In this document: positions 1-11,304 of the stretch, one piece after another
How positions within the stretch are numbered: position 1 is the first letter of the stretch
How the letters are laid out: each line of letters starts with the position of its first letter
DNA from: Metridium senile
Lineage: Eukaryota > Cnidaria > Anthozoa > Actiniaria > Metridiidae
Assembly: GCA_949775045.1 (NCBI GenBank)
Contig: OX459100.1
Coordinates: 8,963,194-9,027,193, forward strand
Direction: 5' to 3'
DNA: 64,000 nt
Program-made: the position numbers and the translations under genes
The notes under the pieces: model-generated
What the model saw: only the letters and a program-made list of their open reading frames with translations
What the model was told of the DNA's origin: nothing
Databases searched by the model: none

Positions 1-1211
1 TAGTCGAAAATTAGTAGAAATTAGTGAAAAATAGTCGAAGAGTGAATAGACTAAATTTAGTGTGCACGTGCAATCACAGGCAGCCCAAGCAAATCACTTG
101 TATTCAGTGGATTTTTTTTCATTTTTTTTTTTTTCAATAAAATGTTACTAAACTTTGTCTGTAGTTGTTGTGATGTATTTAAATACTTTTTGGATAATTT
201 TTAGCTAGTTTTAAGCCATATTTATAATTTCTTCCCCACTAGTAATATATTTACACAAGGCTGGCGACTCGGGTGGACATTACCTTCACTTTCATCGGCA
301 GTTTATCCCCGAAAAATCCCTCCATAATCCCCAAAACCAAGTCTGAGTCAAAGGCCAATGATCCTTCTATCCATAACTTTTACTAGAATTCAGAAATACA
401 AATCTAAACCTAACGATTTGCTCCGTTTTCTTGCTTTTTGAAGTCGTTGTTTCACTCCGGAATATCCGTTAGCCGTCCAATTCGGACATGAAGCTTTGTG
501 CCCTGGCCTGATTTTATGAAAAACCACTCCCCTCAGTGGTAGGGAGAGCAGTTACAAAACTAAAACGAGCGTTTGTTTTGACGTGTTTGGTTCGTGGGTG
601 CCCCTAGAGGGGAGTGGTTTTTCATAAAATCAGGCCAGGGCACAAAGCTTCATGTCCGAATTGGACGGCTAACGGATATTCCGGAGTGAAACAACGACTT
701 CAAAAAGCAAGAAAACGGAGCAAATCGTTAGGTTTAGATTTGTATTTCTGAATTCTAGTAAAAGTTATGGATAGAAGGATCATTGGCCTTTGACTCAGAC
801 TTGGTTTTGGGGATTATGGAGGGATTTTTCGGGGATAAACTGCCGATGAAAGTGAAGGTAATGTCCACCCGAGTCGCCAGCCTTGTGTAAATATATTACT
901 AGTGGGGAAGAAATTATAAATATGGCTTAAAACTAGCTAAAAATTATCCAAAAAGTATTTAAATACATCACAACAACTACAGACAAAGTTTAGTAACATT
1001 TTATTGAAAAAAAAAAAAATGAAAAAAAATCCACTGAATACAAGTGATTTGCTTGGGCTGCCTGTGGTGCAATCAGCCAAGCCTGACCTAGCTAGCGCAC
1101 AATACGCATTCGCGGTTCAGTGATCACACTAAATTAACAATAGACTAATTTAGTGAAATTTAGCAAAATTAGTTTTTGTTAATGTTTCACGGTTATATTG
1201 TTTGCACTCTA
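1..1211. mobile_element. MITE copy, cut by the window start and interrupted by a palindrome
   Basis: The window opens inside an element whose complete copy lies at 3563-3816. Sequence 1-76 matches about 3604-3680, and 1068-1211 matches about 3681-3816, ending in the same terminal repeat (ATTGTTTGCACTCTA). Positions 77-1067 are a later insertion. The terminal GTTTGCACTCTATT segment is repeated two or three times at 1199-1240. Confidence 0.8.
75..1066. mobile_element. hAT-like foldback element, near-perfect 459-bp palindrome arms
   Basis: Arms 75-533 and 608-1066 are reverse complements along their whole 459 bp, separated by a 74-bp spacer (534-607). The ends read CACAGGCAGCCC. The flanks are direct repeats TGCAATCA (69-76 and 1068-1075), an 8-bp duplication of the size made by hAT transposases. 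The empty site survives in the sister MITE at about 3673-3683 (TGCAATCAGCC). No transposase is encoded, so it is non-autonomous. The near-identity of the arms suggests recent insertion or arm homogenisation. Confidence 0.85.
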
Positions 1212-1338
1212 TTGTTTGCACTCTATTGTTGCACTCTATAAACGAAAAATATACTAATAATATTACACTACCTAAAATACACGAATTAAAAGCTAAATCG
1301 AAGAGAAAGGTTAAAACACTCTACAATAGACCTTTTCA

Positions 1339-1975
1339 CAGTTCCGTTCACTGACCACGAGTCACACATGCATAGCAAAACTATAATTTAAAACTAAATA
1401 TATTTTAAATGTTTGAATCGTTACGTGGCAGCAAAAAAAAACATCTGGACTTCAATCGTCTTTGTGCACATAGACTAGCAAGTTTGTCTTGTCGAACCGT
1501 TGCTTGGCAATAATTGCACATGTACTCTTATTTTCAAGAGCAATAAGATTTATTAGTTTGGTATATTTACAAACCATTTAGTTACAATAAAATAATGCCA
1601 ATCAAGCCAGTTATTTTGCTTTATATTTTGGTAAAAATTAATCTGAATCTAAGTTCCGTTCACTGACCACGAATAATATTTCCAAGTCACACATGCATAG
1701 CAAAACTATAATTTAAAACTATAAATATATTTTAAATGTTTGAATCGTTACGTGGCAGCAAAAAAAAACCATCTGGACTTCAATCGTCTTTGTTCACACA
1801 GACTAGCAAGTTTGTCTTGTCGAACCGTTGCTTAGCAATAATTGTACATGTACTCTTATTTTCAAGAGCAATATGATTTATCAGTTTGGTATATTTACAA
1901 ACCATTTAGTTACAATAAAATGATGCCAATCAAGCGAGTTATTTTGCTTTATATTTTGGTAAGAATTAATCTAAA
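1339..1975. repeat. Tandem duplication, two units of about 312-324 bp
   Basis: Unit 1 (1339-1651) and unit 2 (1652-about 1975) both begin AGTTCCGTTCACTGACCACG and are almost identical. Unit 2 has a small insertion (AATAATATTTCCA) near its start and scattered substitutions. No coding frame is apparent. It lies about 450 bp upstream of the first galactosyltransferase gene. The stretch 1976-2420 holds only poly-T tracts and a possible promoter. Confidence 0.85.
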
Positions 1976-2420
1976 TTTAGAGGAACCCTTATACATGAGT
2001 TATTAATATCTAGCCTGAGTGATTTCCTGCAATAAATCATTATAGCTACGACTAGTAATTACATTTTATCCTGGGATATTTATTTTAATTGTGTTCTTTA
2101 GTGATTTCTTAGCAAATAACTAAACGCCTCGAAATAAGACATTTATTACCATTAATTATTGATTACTTTTTTTTTTCATTTTTTTTTTTTTTTTTAAATG
2201 TCTTAAATTTTTTTCAGCTTGTTGACCTTGTTGAGCAATTAAACCGTATTTCTTTGGTGGATTTGCTTCTGTTGTATTTTGTTACGCATCCCTGCTGCTT
2301 TATTTCTATTTTAATGGCAGAAAAATATAATTAAAAAAATCAAAATTAAGTGGCCTATGTCTGAAAGAATATAAACAGCCACGTGGAACGCATCAAAGCG
2401 AGGCTTGTTTAGCATCCAAG

Positions 2421-3455
2421 ATGGCGCTCGCTCGGCTTGCAATGATGGGGTTCGCCATTGGCCTTAGTTTTGGGATATTTTCAACATACGTAAGTTTAAA
2501 GTATTACAATAATGGCGGTTCCTTTCGTAACAACTTAAAGCGTGAAAAAAATGTCGAGAATATCGACGACACAGAAGTCCATGGACACAGTTCACTGTCC
2601 AAACCGAATCGTCCCAAAAATCTGCGAATTAATAAAAATGTCGACTTCAACAAGGATATGGACGACGACCATCATAAACAGGCTAACAGTTCTATCTTCA
2701 AAATCAAGGTTTTATGCTGGATAATGACCAGCCCTAAATCGATGTATCAAAAGGGCAAAGCAGTGAAAGAAACGTGGGGTAAAAGATGTGATATCCTGTT
2801 GTTCATGAGTTCCAAAGAAGACAAAAGTTATCCTGCTATCGGTTTGGATGTACCAGAAGGACACGAGAATCTTTGGTTTAAAACTAGAGCAGCCTGGAAG
2901 TATGTATTTGATCATCACCTCAATGATGCCGACTGGTTTTTGAAGGCCGATGATGATACGTATGTTATTGTCGAGAATCTGAAATATCTCTGCTCCAAAT
3001 ACGACCCTGAAGAACCTCACTTCTTTGGCCGTCGTTTCAAAACGTTTGGTGGATACAACAGTGGAGGTGCAGGCTACGTATTCAGCAAAGAAACTCTAAG
3101 ACGATTTGCTAAAGTGATGAACAACCCTAAATTATGCCCAGAGAAGAGTTTTGCAGAGGATGTAGAAGTTGGAAAATGTTTAGCAAATGCAGGAGTTCCT
3201 CCTGGAGATTCAAGGGACTCCAGACAAAGGGAGACATTTCATCCCTTTCCCCCTGAACACCACCTCATTCCAGGATATGTGCCGAAGGATAACTGGCTGT
3301 ACCAGTACAATCACTACCCCGTTAAAGATGGCCCTGACTGCTGCGCAGACCATACTGTGGCATTTCATTATATCAACCCTAGTATGATGTATCAGATGGA
3401 ATATTTTGTATATCATCTACGCCCATATGGAATTGCACACCATGACAAAAAATAA
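2421..3455 (+). CDS. C1GALT1: Core-1 beta-1,3-galactosyltransferase (C1GALT1-like), copy A
   Basis: 344-residue type II Golgi glycosyltransferase of family GT31. Known family role: UDP-Gal-dependent transfer of galactose in beta-1,3 linkage to GalNAc-Ser/Thr, making the core-1 O-glycan. Visible: a signal anchor at about residues 5-28, a stem to about 92, then the catalytic domain starting FKIKVLCWIMTSP. The metal/nucleotide-sugar motif DDD is at 177-179 (KADDDTYV), with NSGGAGYVFS at 213-222, EDVEVG at 246-251, and a conserved Cys-Cys pair at 307-308. The ATG at 2421 follows a possible TATA-like box (AATATAAA, about 2368) and is the first Met of the frame. The gene is intronless, unlike vertebrate C1GALT1. 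Length fits the family (about 360). A paralogue lies at 6902-7963. Confidence 0.93.
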   Translation: MALARLAMMGFAIGLSFGIFSTYVSLKYYNNGGSFRNNLKREKNVENIDDTEVHGHSSLSKPNRPKNLRINKNVDFNKDMDDDHHKQANSSIFKIKVLCWIMTSPKSMYQKGKAVKETWGKRCDILLFMSSKEDKSYPAIGLDVPEGHENLWFKTRAAWKYVFDHHLNDADWFLKADDDTYVIVENLKYLCSKYDPEEPHFFGRRFKTFGGYNSGGAGYVFSKETLRRFAKVMNNPKLCPEKSFAEDVEVGKCLANAGVPPGDSRDSRQRETFHPFPPEHHLIPGYVPKDNWLYQYNHYPVKDGPDCCADHTVAFHYINPSMMYQMEYFVYHLRPYGIAHHDKK

Positions 3456-3562
3456 CAATTTTATAGCAGCATGAATGAAGAATAATTAACTACTAATTTA
3501 TGTGCAAAAGTTTGCAATGTTCATCAAAAGTAATTTAATGATACAAACTTTAATTTAGTGTT

Positions 3563-3816
3563 TTAGAGTGCAAACAATATAACCGTGAAACACAAAAACT
3601 AATTAGTCAAAAATTAGTAGAAATTAGTGAAAAATAGTCGAAGCGTGAATAGACTAAATTTAGTGTGCACATGCAATCAGCCAAGTGTCCTATAGCTAGC
3701 GCACAATACTCAATTGCGGTTCAGTGATTACACTAAATTAACAATAGACTAATTTAGTGAAATTTAGCAAAATTAGTTTTTGTTAATGTTTCACGGTTAT
3801 ATTGTTTGTACTCTAA
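3563..3816. mobile_element. Complete MITE with about 40-bp terminal inverted repeats
   Basis: Starts TTAGAGTGCAAACAATATAA and ends with the reverse complement, TTATATTGTTTGTACTCTAA. The terminal repeats run through a GTGAAACA block to an AACTAATT core. It has no coding capacity. This copy is the uninterrupted sister of the one at 1-1211 and supplies the empty site for the palindrome inserted there. Confidence 0.8.
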
Positions 3817-4654
3817 TAACTTCCCAAACATAAATTAACTCTTTTTATTCTATTTCTAATTAAGTTGCCATTATATACTTGGAAACAAAAGCAGTTAATG
3901 TTGTATAATTAAGTTCGCACAATGCATTTCCTTCAAATATTTTCATCAATGACAGAATTTTATTTATAATATGATTTCAGATGATTTGATGACTAGTTCA
4001 CAAATTGAATAATTATATAATTAGTTGCCATTTATATTCTAATTATTAGGTTTCCTTGCAAACAAAAGCAGTTAGTGGAGTATAATTAAGTTTGTCACAA
4101 TGCATTTCCTACAAATATTTTCATCAATGGCACAATTATATATATAATATATTTTCATTTGATTTGATGACTAATTTATAAATTTATAGATTAATAATTA
4201 TATAATATTCACTCAATATTGATACTCAAGTCTCAACAAATGCAAAAAAGTATAATGCAATTTTAAATTCATTGATATATAAATCACACCAAAAATTGAA
4301 AAAGAGACTTTTAAAGAAGAGAGGTGGATCAATTAAGCAACCACAAAATTACAATGTTTTTATATGGAAGAAAGTTGGACATTCTAGAGCCAGGGAGAGG
4401 TTGAAAACGTTCAAATGATATTTTGTAGAGTCTGGATGAATACATAAGAATGTTTTAAATTGTAGTCTAAAAAATCATCTTCTTTGATATTGTTTATTTT
4501 ATATTGTTATATTATTATTTTTATTATTTCTTGGTAAAATCAAATCCATAAATTTTTAAACTTTCATTAGAATACTTGATTCAAACCGGTTTTAGCTACA
4601 TGTATCAATGGAAATGTTTTAACAGAAGTCCAATGGTTGATATTTTTATAGGAC

Positions 4655-5291
4655 ATGGAAACTAGCCAGTAAACTAATATAGGCTGCGTGGGTGTTAGAT
4701 ATAAACGATAGGCAATAGAATGAAATTTGTAACACCTTAAAAAAAATGTTATTCCATTGCGACCACAAGTATACAATTTGACTATTATTTCACAGGTTTA
4801 GTGCCTTTACTCTATTATTAGGGACAGACCATTTGATTTTTGTAGGGGGGTGGGTAGATGTTTGGCATGCTCCAAATTTTTTTTTTCACCTTCCAGTGTT
4901 GCAGGATATTTTTTTGCTTGCTGTACCAAGCTATATTTTTTTTGCCATATTGACGTTACATGATTTTTTTTTAGGTTGGAGAGCTTGCTTGATATTTTTT
5001 GGGGGGATTTAACCCACCCACCCTACAAATATTAAATGATCCTTCCCTTATAGGCCCAAGATCATTAACCAGCATGCTTTGCATAGTTTAATTATTTTGG
5101 ATTGAGTGTTATAATCCATTCACATTCAGTCAGATAAAACACAATGCTGATCAATTTAGTAAGAGTCAGAGTAAAAAGAGCTAAACCTTGTGAAGTCGAC
5201 ATTTTTTACGGTGTTACAAATATCATTATATTACCTATCGTTTATATCAAACACCGACGCAGCCTATATTAGTTTACTCGCTAGTTTCCAT
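4655..5291. mobile_element. MITE-like element, terminal repeats about 55 bp
   Basis: Left end begins ATGGAAACTAGCCAGTAAAC and the right end is its inverse (GTTTACTCGCTAGTTTCCAT). The subterminal block GATATAAACGATAGG is also mirrored. Fragments of the same family recur at 19590-19630, 23587-23672 and 25897-25945. A second element is nested at 4821-5047. Confidence 0.75.
4821..5047. mobile_element. Nested MITE (GGGAC-GACCATTTGAT family)
   Basis: Begins GGGACAGACCATTTGATTTT and ends with an inverse copy (AAATGATCCTTCCC). G-rich and C-rich blocks (GTAGGGGGGTGGG / CCCACCCACCCTAC) flank a T-rich core. Better-preserved family member at 39533-39750; half element at about 18830-18870. Confidence 0.7.
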
Positions 5292-5632
5292 TTAATAAGA
5301 GTGTAAATATCCTCCCACATCAAATAATATCAAAATGTGCAAATTTCATGATCCACAAAATTCAGTGGTTCGTGCAGTGCGTGCTGGTAAGTGACCATGG
5401 GTCTTTTAGAACTTTGAATAAGATAAGTTACTGTTCATGCATTGAATCCTAGAGAATTTACAATATCAAGTTATAGTTTTTAAACACAAGTTAGGAATAT
5501 CGCACGATTGTTCAATAATAATTGTAATTTTTATTGTATAATATATATTTTCTGTATTTTTGGTCTTACGTGCCATTAACATGAATGATTATATTAAATA
5601 AAAAAGGCATATTGTTTCATGTATAAATATAT

Positions 5633-5930
5633 ACACCTATTTCAAAAATCGTTGTCGCAGCCGAAGCTACTGTCCACACTCTAAAGCCTGCAAAGGATGT
5701 TGGTTACATGGACTTAATTTATGATTCATTGCACGTTTTTTTAAAGAAATATTTGTATCTATATCTACCACAACAACAACTTGTTATGGTCATATAACAC
5801 GAACACGTACAATCAAAGTATTCGATGAATAAATCGATAACAAGCTAGAGACGAAATACCAACATCCCTTGCAGGCTTCAGAGTGTGGACTGTGGCTTTG
5901 TTTGCGACAACGATTATTGAAATAGGTATA
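5633..5930. mobile_element. MITE with ACACCTATTTCAA terminal repeats
   Basis: Inverted ends ACACCTATTTCAAAAATCG / CGATTATTGAAATAGGTATA continue inward through TTGTCGCAGCC and GTCCACACTCTAAAGCCTGC. The family recurs at 38110-38367, and a decayed end is visible near 56930-57020. Confidence 0.75.
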
Positions 5931-6901
5931 TACAAATATTAATACATCTTACATAAAATACTCGTTTCTAATTGGTTGATTGACTGTGAATTTTCTCTTA
6001 ATCTGTGCTATTAATTAATTGCACTCATCCTTCCCAGCATGCTTTGCAGCTTGTTTGTGTTTATTTTTTGCCTTTTTTTCATGAGACTCGCTTTTTTTGT
6101 AGATGTTTTTTTATTAATAGGAAATTCCACCTTAGTTCTCGAAAAATTAATGAAAATTTGATGAAAGAGGCAGAATACCACTTGTGCTACCACCCGTTGT
6201 ATTAAGCCACTTTCATCAAATATGCATGGTAATTTTCATTTATTCTTCTCAAACAGTGTAATTTCCTATACAAATTGCCATTGACTTATAATGAAGGTGA
6301 TGTTGCTGGTTTTAGAATGGTGGTGATTGTGAAGCTAATGTCAATGATGATAGTAGTAGAGATGATGATGGAAGGTGGCTTTCATTTACTAGTGTATGGG
6401 GGGGTCAGCAAAATCACCTGTTGTCTTTTCCAATATTACGCAGCCCCAAACATTTTGTGTGAAAACTGGCCTGCAGCCCGTATTTTGTCGAGTTCAAAAC
6501 CGGTTTAACCGGGACAGAACTCGATAAATACGGCTTCATATTTTTCGAGTTCTCTTCTCCTTATAAGGTAAAATTGCGTAATAGTCGCATAATAAATATA
6601 TGTATTTTTTTTTTCTTCCTTTTAAAATCCTTCTTGTATTAGTGTAAACTATTAAGAAGTGTCTTAAACCAAGAACCAAGATGATATCTGCAATAGACCT
6701 GCTGAATACAATAAACATGGCATTTTCAATAGTTAAAAAAATACTTTCAAGTATCATTTAAAATGTCGTGCAATGCGGCGTATTGTCACACAATTAAAAC
6801 TGTAACGCAACAACGCGGTGCCGACGGACAGTCCGACGGACATTTAACAGCTGCTGTTAATTGTGTCACGGCGACTGTAATGTGTGACTGACTGTTCAAA
6901 C

Positions 6902-7963
6902 ATGGCCACGAGCAAACCCATATTGACATTTTTAGCAAGGACATTCAAAGGTTTTTGCCTTGGACTTACGTTGGGGATATTACTTACTTATGTTATTTTT
7001 CATTATAATAATTATGGGGTATTTCACGATAGCATTAGCAATCGAAAAGATGATTTAAACAATGGCGTTTTAGATGAAGTCCATGGACATAGTTCACTAT
7101 CCGAACCGAATCGTCCCAAAAACCTGCGAATAGATTCCAATGTCGACTTCAACAAGGACATGGACGACAACCATCACAAACAGGCTAACAGTTCTATCTT
7201 CAAAATCAAGGTTTTATGCTGGATAATGACGAGCCCTAAATCGATGTATCAAAAGGGCAAAGCAGTGAAAGAAACGTGGGGTAAAAGATGTGATATTCTG
7301 CTGTTTATGAGTTCGCAAGATGATATAACTTATCCAGCTATCGATTTAGATGTACCAGAAGGACCCGAGAATCTTTGGTTTCAAACTAGAGCAGCCTGGG
7401 AGTTTGTATTTGATCATCACCTTTATGATGCCGACTGGTTTTTGAAGGCTGATGATGATACGTTTGTTATTGTCGAGAATCTGAAATATCTCTGCTCCAA
7501 ATACGACCCGGATGAAGCTCACTATTTCGGTCGATATTACGGAAAGTATGGAGGCTTTAACAGCGGACCTGCTGGCTATGTATTTAGTAGAGAAACGCTT
7601 AAAAAATTCGTGAACGTTCTTGGGAAAGCAAATCAATGTAGTTCGGGACAGAGCTCAAGAGAAGACGTTGAAGTAGGAAGGTGTCTAGCTTATGCTGGCG
7701 TTTCCCCCGGTGATTCCAGGGATTCACAGCATCGAGAAACTTTCCATCCCTTTCCTCCTGGTTATCACCTCATTCCTGGTTTTTTCATTTCGTATTTTTG
7801 GATTTACGATTTCAATGAATATCCTGTTAAAACTGGTGCAAGTTGCTGCTCTGAGAAATCTATTTCGTTCCATCTCGAAGAGTCAAGAAGCAATACGATG
7901 ATGTATTTGATGGAGTATTTTATATATCATTTACGACCTTACAATGGTTTAACATATTATTAA
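6902..7963 (+). CDS. C1GALT1: Core-1 beta-1,3-galactosyltransferase (C1GALT1-like), copy B
   Basis: 353-residue paralogue of the gene at 2421-3455, same strand and also intronless. The start is ATG 6902 (MATSKP); the frame extends upstream but has no earlier ATG. Signal anchor at about residues 15-35, then a stem and a GT31 catalytic domain from about residue 99. DDD at 184-186 (KADDDTFV), NSGPAGYVFS at 220-229, EDVEVG at 254-259, Cys-Cys at 315-316. All motifs needed for activity are present, so both copies look functional. The stem and first half of the catalytic domain are nearly identical at nucleotide level to copy A. The N-terminal 50 residues and the C-terminal third are clearly diverged. 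Confidence 0.93.
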   Translation: MATSKPILTFLARTFKGFCLGLTLGILLTYVIFHYNNYGVFHDSISNRKDDLNNGVLDEVHGHSSLSEPNRPKNLRIDSNVDFNKDMDDNHHKQANSSIFKIKVLCWIMTSPKSMYQKGKAVKETWGKRCDILLFMSSQDDITYPAIDLDVPEGPENLWFQTRAAWEFVFDHHLYDADWFLKADDDTFVIVENLKYLCSKYDPDEAHYFGRYYGKYGGFNSGPAGYVFSRETLKKFVNVLGKANQCSSGQSSREDVEVGRCLAYAGVSPGDSRDSQHRETFHPFPPGYHLIPGFFISYFWIYDFNEYPVKTGASCCSEKSISFHLEESRSNTMMYLMEYFIYHLRPYNGLTYY

Positions 7964-8375
7964 ATTGTTGTGGAAGTAGCTACCCGTATTATAGGCAGGG
8001 TGTCCTGAAATCCCCCTGAAATGCACCTCAATTAATGCCGCACCCTGGGAACCTTAACACAATTACATTTCAATAATCTACAAACGTCTCTGTAAAATAT
8101 ACTGCAGGTCAACTTATCATTGCATTTCTACAAAAAAAAAAAAATTACAAGAAAACGCATGATTTTTTAAAGTACAGATTTCACGTGCACTGGTCTTTTC
8201 TTTGTCACATGAAATCCCGCCCCCTCCCTCCCTCCGTCATCATGAACTGACACTTTGGTAATCACCTTGTCGCACAGACTTGTTATCTACGACAAGGCAT
8301 ATAACAATCGAGCGGGAACAAAACCCGCGAAAGCTCATGAAAAACTAAAGGAAAAGAGACGCAACTTTATAAACA
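7964..8375. other. Intergenic, no feature seen
   Basis: 412 bp between copy B and the next gene. A poly-A run (8131-8144) and a C-rich block (8217-8236) are visible, but no gene or clear repeat. The 3' part presumably holds the promoter and 5' UTR of the gene starting at 8376. Confidence 0.5.
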
Positions 8376-10390
8376 ATGAACGGCAAAGCTGTGGAGTGCG
8401 TTTTTGCCGTGATTTTGGTCTTTCTACTGCTTGGATATCATAAAATCCAAGGTAATTTTGCTTACTTTTATAAAATATTGCTTTATAAACGATTGTACAA
8501 ATGTACTTACTTGGCATATTTTTGCTGCGAAAATGGACCGCGAAAGTGATATCGAAATTGTGATTATCATAAATCAACCAACAGCAAGGTTTTTGGGGTC
8601 TATTCTGCAATAAATAATACATATCTTCCAAACTGTGTAAACATTGAGTAAGATGCGTGGAACTGCGATGTTCAAGTAAACAAGTTTCCGGGTGCTTGGA
8701 ATGCTACGTGAAAATTCGATACGTTTTAAAAATAACCAGATTCTGAACATTTCAATGGCTTTTCGAATCTTTCATCCGACATTCGAATGGCTTTTCGAAT
8801 CTTTTAGCGATATCTTTATTCCGTATTAAGGTGTCTTTCCTAAGTTATTTGTCAATAAATTTAAACTTTAATGAATTCTTCTTGTTGTCGTTCGCTGTAC
8901 CGTTACAAAAAGCCAAATCAAAATATCCTATTTTAGACAAAGAACTGCATTATTCTAGACGCTTTTTCTGCCAAAATATTATTTGTTTTCTTTGTTTGTC
9001 CGACTTGATTCGGTAAAAAAGGTTTTGTAAGATTGTTGTGAAATGCGGAAGAGCGGCTCCAGGCTTGTTCTTGCTTATCTCCCCCAGTGTCAGCATTTCC
9101 GCTTGGTATTTTTAGACACACGACTATGTCTTCTTTTGTAGAAAAACGTTTATCAGCTAGCAATTGTGGTTCTTCCAAAAATACTTTGTAGAATAATGAT
9201 AAATAAATAAAATATCATATCTTGCTTTCACTTAATTAGCCCTTTTAACGTTGTCAGGGCAAATGAACAAATTATCATTTTGATGAATGGCTAATTAATT
9301 GAAAGCAAGACGTTTATGGTATTAAAATATTTCAACCGATTTTAAAACGTTCTTTTAACTGTTGGTGATCGAAATACCTCACAGTATTTATAAAAAAATA
9401 ACAGCCATGAAATTTTTCACCTCCTGTAGATTCTGTATTCTATATCAGCAAGCACCATTCCACAAACTCACAGAAAAAAGCTCAATTTATATTTCTTTTA
9501 TATATCACTTGATATTTCTAGGTAGCAACATTACTTTATCAACAAGTGTGCTACCCAATATTACTGTATTAAGTCCTACAAGCTCTAGTATTGTGATTAC
9601 TAGCTCAGCAAGGATACAAACAACTTCATCTGCCATCGCCCCAACCAGTGTCACAAGTACAGTCACACCAACATCGTCTATTGGTAACTCTAATACTACC
9701 TCCAAACCACCTGGTAAGTAGGTCAATCATCATCATTTATAATAATAATAATGAGCATTTATATATCACATCCTACAACCCTGATGTACTTCAGAAGTAA
9801 AATGTTAATGAGTGAAAAAAGTTTCAATATACATCACATGATCCAAAGTTCTAGGAACTTATACAGCAGGGGCTGCAGCTACAGGATTTTTGTCCAGTAA
9901 GCAGTCTATGTACCTGCTCAAAAGAGCCCTGGAGCATATTGAGGAGAGTCTATGTTTTGAAGTCAAAGAACTAAAAAAATACACATGACTGTATGATATA
10001 TTAATATTATTGTTGATATGCAGTTATAAAAAGTTTTCCTATATGGTGCATATTGGTTGATTTGCTATTATTTGGAGCTTAGCTAATTGTTCTTTCTGTA
10101 TTGAAGACAACTCTACGTAATTCAAAAAAGATAAGGAAACAATAAAATAATACAATTTTAACAAAGAATACAATCTCAGCTCCCATTTTACCCCTTCAGG
10201 ACCCTCTATTGACAGCTTTTTTTTATTAGTCATCATTTATTCCTTTTCTTTTCCAGATCCAAAAGAAACTTTCCAGCTTGTGACGATGTGCCTTCTAATC
10301 GCATGTGTGGTTTTGTTTGTATTCATCGTCGCCGTTCTTATAGTATTGGTAATACAGATGAAGAACCTCAGCAAGAAGATCCGAAAATAG
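8376..10390 (+). CDS. Small mucin-like single-pass membrane protein, 3 exons
   Basis: Exons 8376-8451, 9522-9713 and 10257-10390 join to 402 nt, encoding 133 residues. All introns are GT-AG and all in phase 1. Residues 1 to about 22 are a signal peptide (hydrophobic core VFAVILVFLLLG). Residues 26-88 are dominated by Ser and Thr with Asn-Ile-Thr and Asn-Thr-Thr N-glycosylation sequons, typical of a heavily O-glycosylated ectodomain. Residues about 97-122 are one very hydrophobic transmembrane segment, followed by a short basic tail ending KKIRK. No family is recognised. The symmetrical phase-1 exons and domain order are those of a small sialomucin-like surface protein. It lies just downstream of two core-1 O-glycan synthases, which could act on it; the linkage may be chance. 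Stop TAG at 10388-10390. Confidence 0.75.
9221..9310. repeat. Short inverted repeat in intron 1 of the mucin-like gene
   Basis: CTTGCTTTCACTTAATTAGCC and GGCTAATTAATTGAAAGCAAG are inverted across about 45 bp. A small MITE or a stable hairpin. It has no coding content. Confidence 0.6.
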
Positions 10391-11120
10391 AAAGTCATGC
10401 TATTTGGAGAGGAGTTGTAGACTGACCAAGTATTATTTTGCTTGAAGAAGTTTAAAAGCTTTTAGAAAAATGTCCTCTGCATGCAGAGTCTCTTCTTTGA
10501 AAGTATTTATATAATATGTAAATAAGGCACTGTGAGCTTGGGCAAGTTGCCAGTGTTGCATCTTTTTATCTACCGTACTCATTTTATCCGATACTGATTC
10601 TCTCAACCATTTTTGGACAAATTCTATGCAAGACTAACAATGGTTCAGTATTTGAGTGAGAAAAGTATTATTCAAAATTGGCTCTAAGAAAATATGTTTA
10701 ATGACAACTATTAAAAGCTCTTTTTAGTTTGGTTCACCTATTGCAGGGGTGGTTCCAGAAATTTGTCAGGGGGTGTAAATGAAGGGCTTTTAATGTGTTA
10801 GGGGGTGTCCCGCCCTTAATTCCTAAAATAAAATAGGGGTAATTGCGGCACTAGGAGGGTGCCTGAAGGGACACCCCCTAGACCCGCCTCTGTATAGACT
10901 TTATTGTTCTTGACTGTCAAGCCTCCAGGGCATGTGAAAACCTAATTGTATTGGAACAGTTGCATTGTTGCATAGGCAGGGAGATGTTGAGTTACTTCAT
11001 GAAGGCTTTATCAGTATTCCCCAGAGATTTTAGAGTATAGACAGACTTTAGAAAATAGCCAGACTAAGCAATCAAGCTGACATAATAATAAAAATAATAT
11101 GCCTCATCTATATAAAGCGC

Positions 11121-11304
11121 TACAGTAATAGCCCACGTATAAGAGCCTGGGTTTTAAGAACCTGTTAGGCTAAAAATTTTATTGTAAGCCCCTCCACATA
11201 AGAACCTATTAAGGTTTAAGTACCATTTATATAAGAACCTTATGAGAACCTATTTAGGCTAAATTGAAAAATTCAGGTTCTTATATAAATGGGCTATTAC
11301 TGTA
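11121..11304. mobile_element. MITE with TACAGTAATAGCCCA ends
   Basis: TACAGTAATAGCCCACGTATAA at the left is mirrored by TTATATAAATGGGCTATTACTGTA at the right. Internally AAGAACCT units recur. No coding capacity. Confidence 0.75.

Larger units (their letters stand above)
3817..6901. other. Intergenic region, no gene seen
   Basis: AT-rich spacer between the two galactosyltransferase genes. 3830-4150 holds a diverged duplication: the GCAAACAAAAGCAGTTA...CACAATGCATTTCCT block recurs about 180 bp apart. Three inverted-repeat elements (listed separately) fill 4655-5930. Open frames around 6005-6760 are short and resemble no family I know. I see no convincing exon. Confidence 0.6.
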
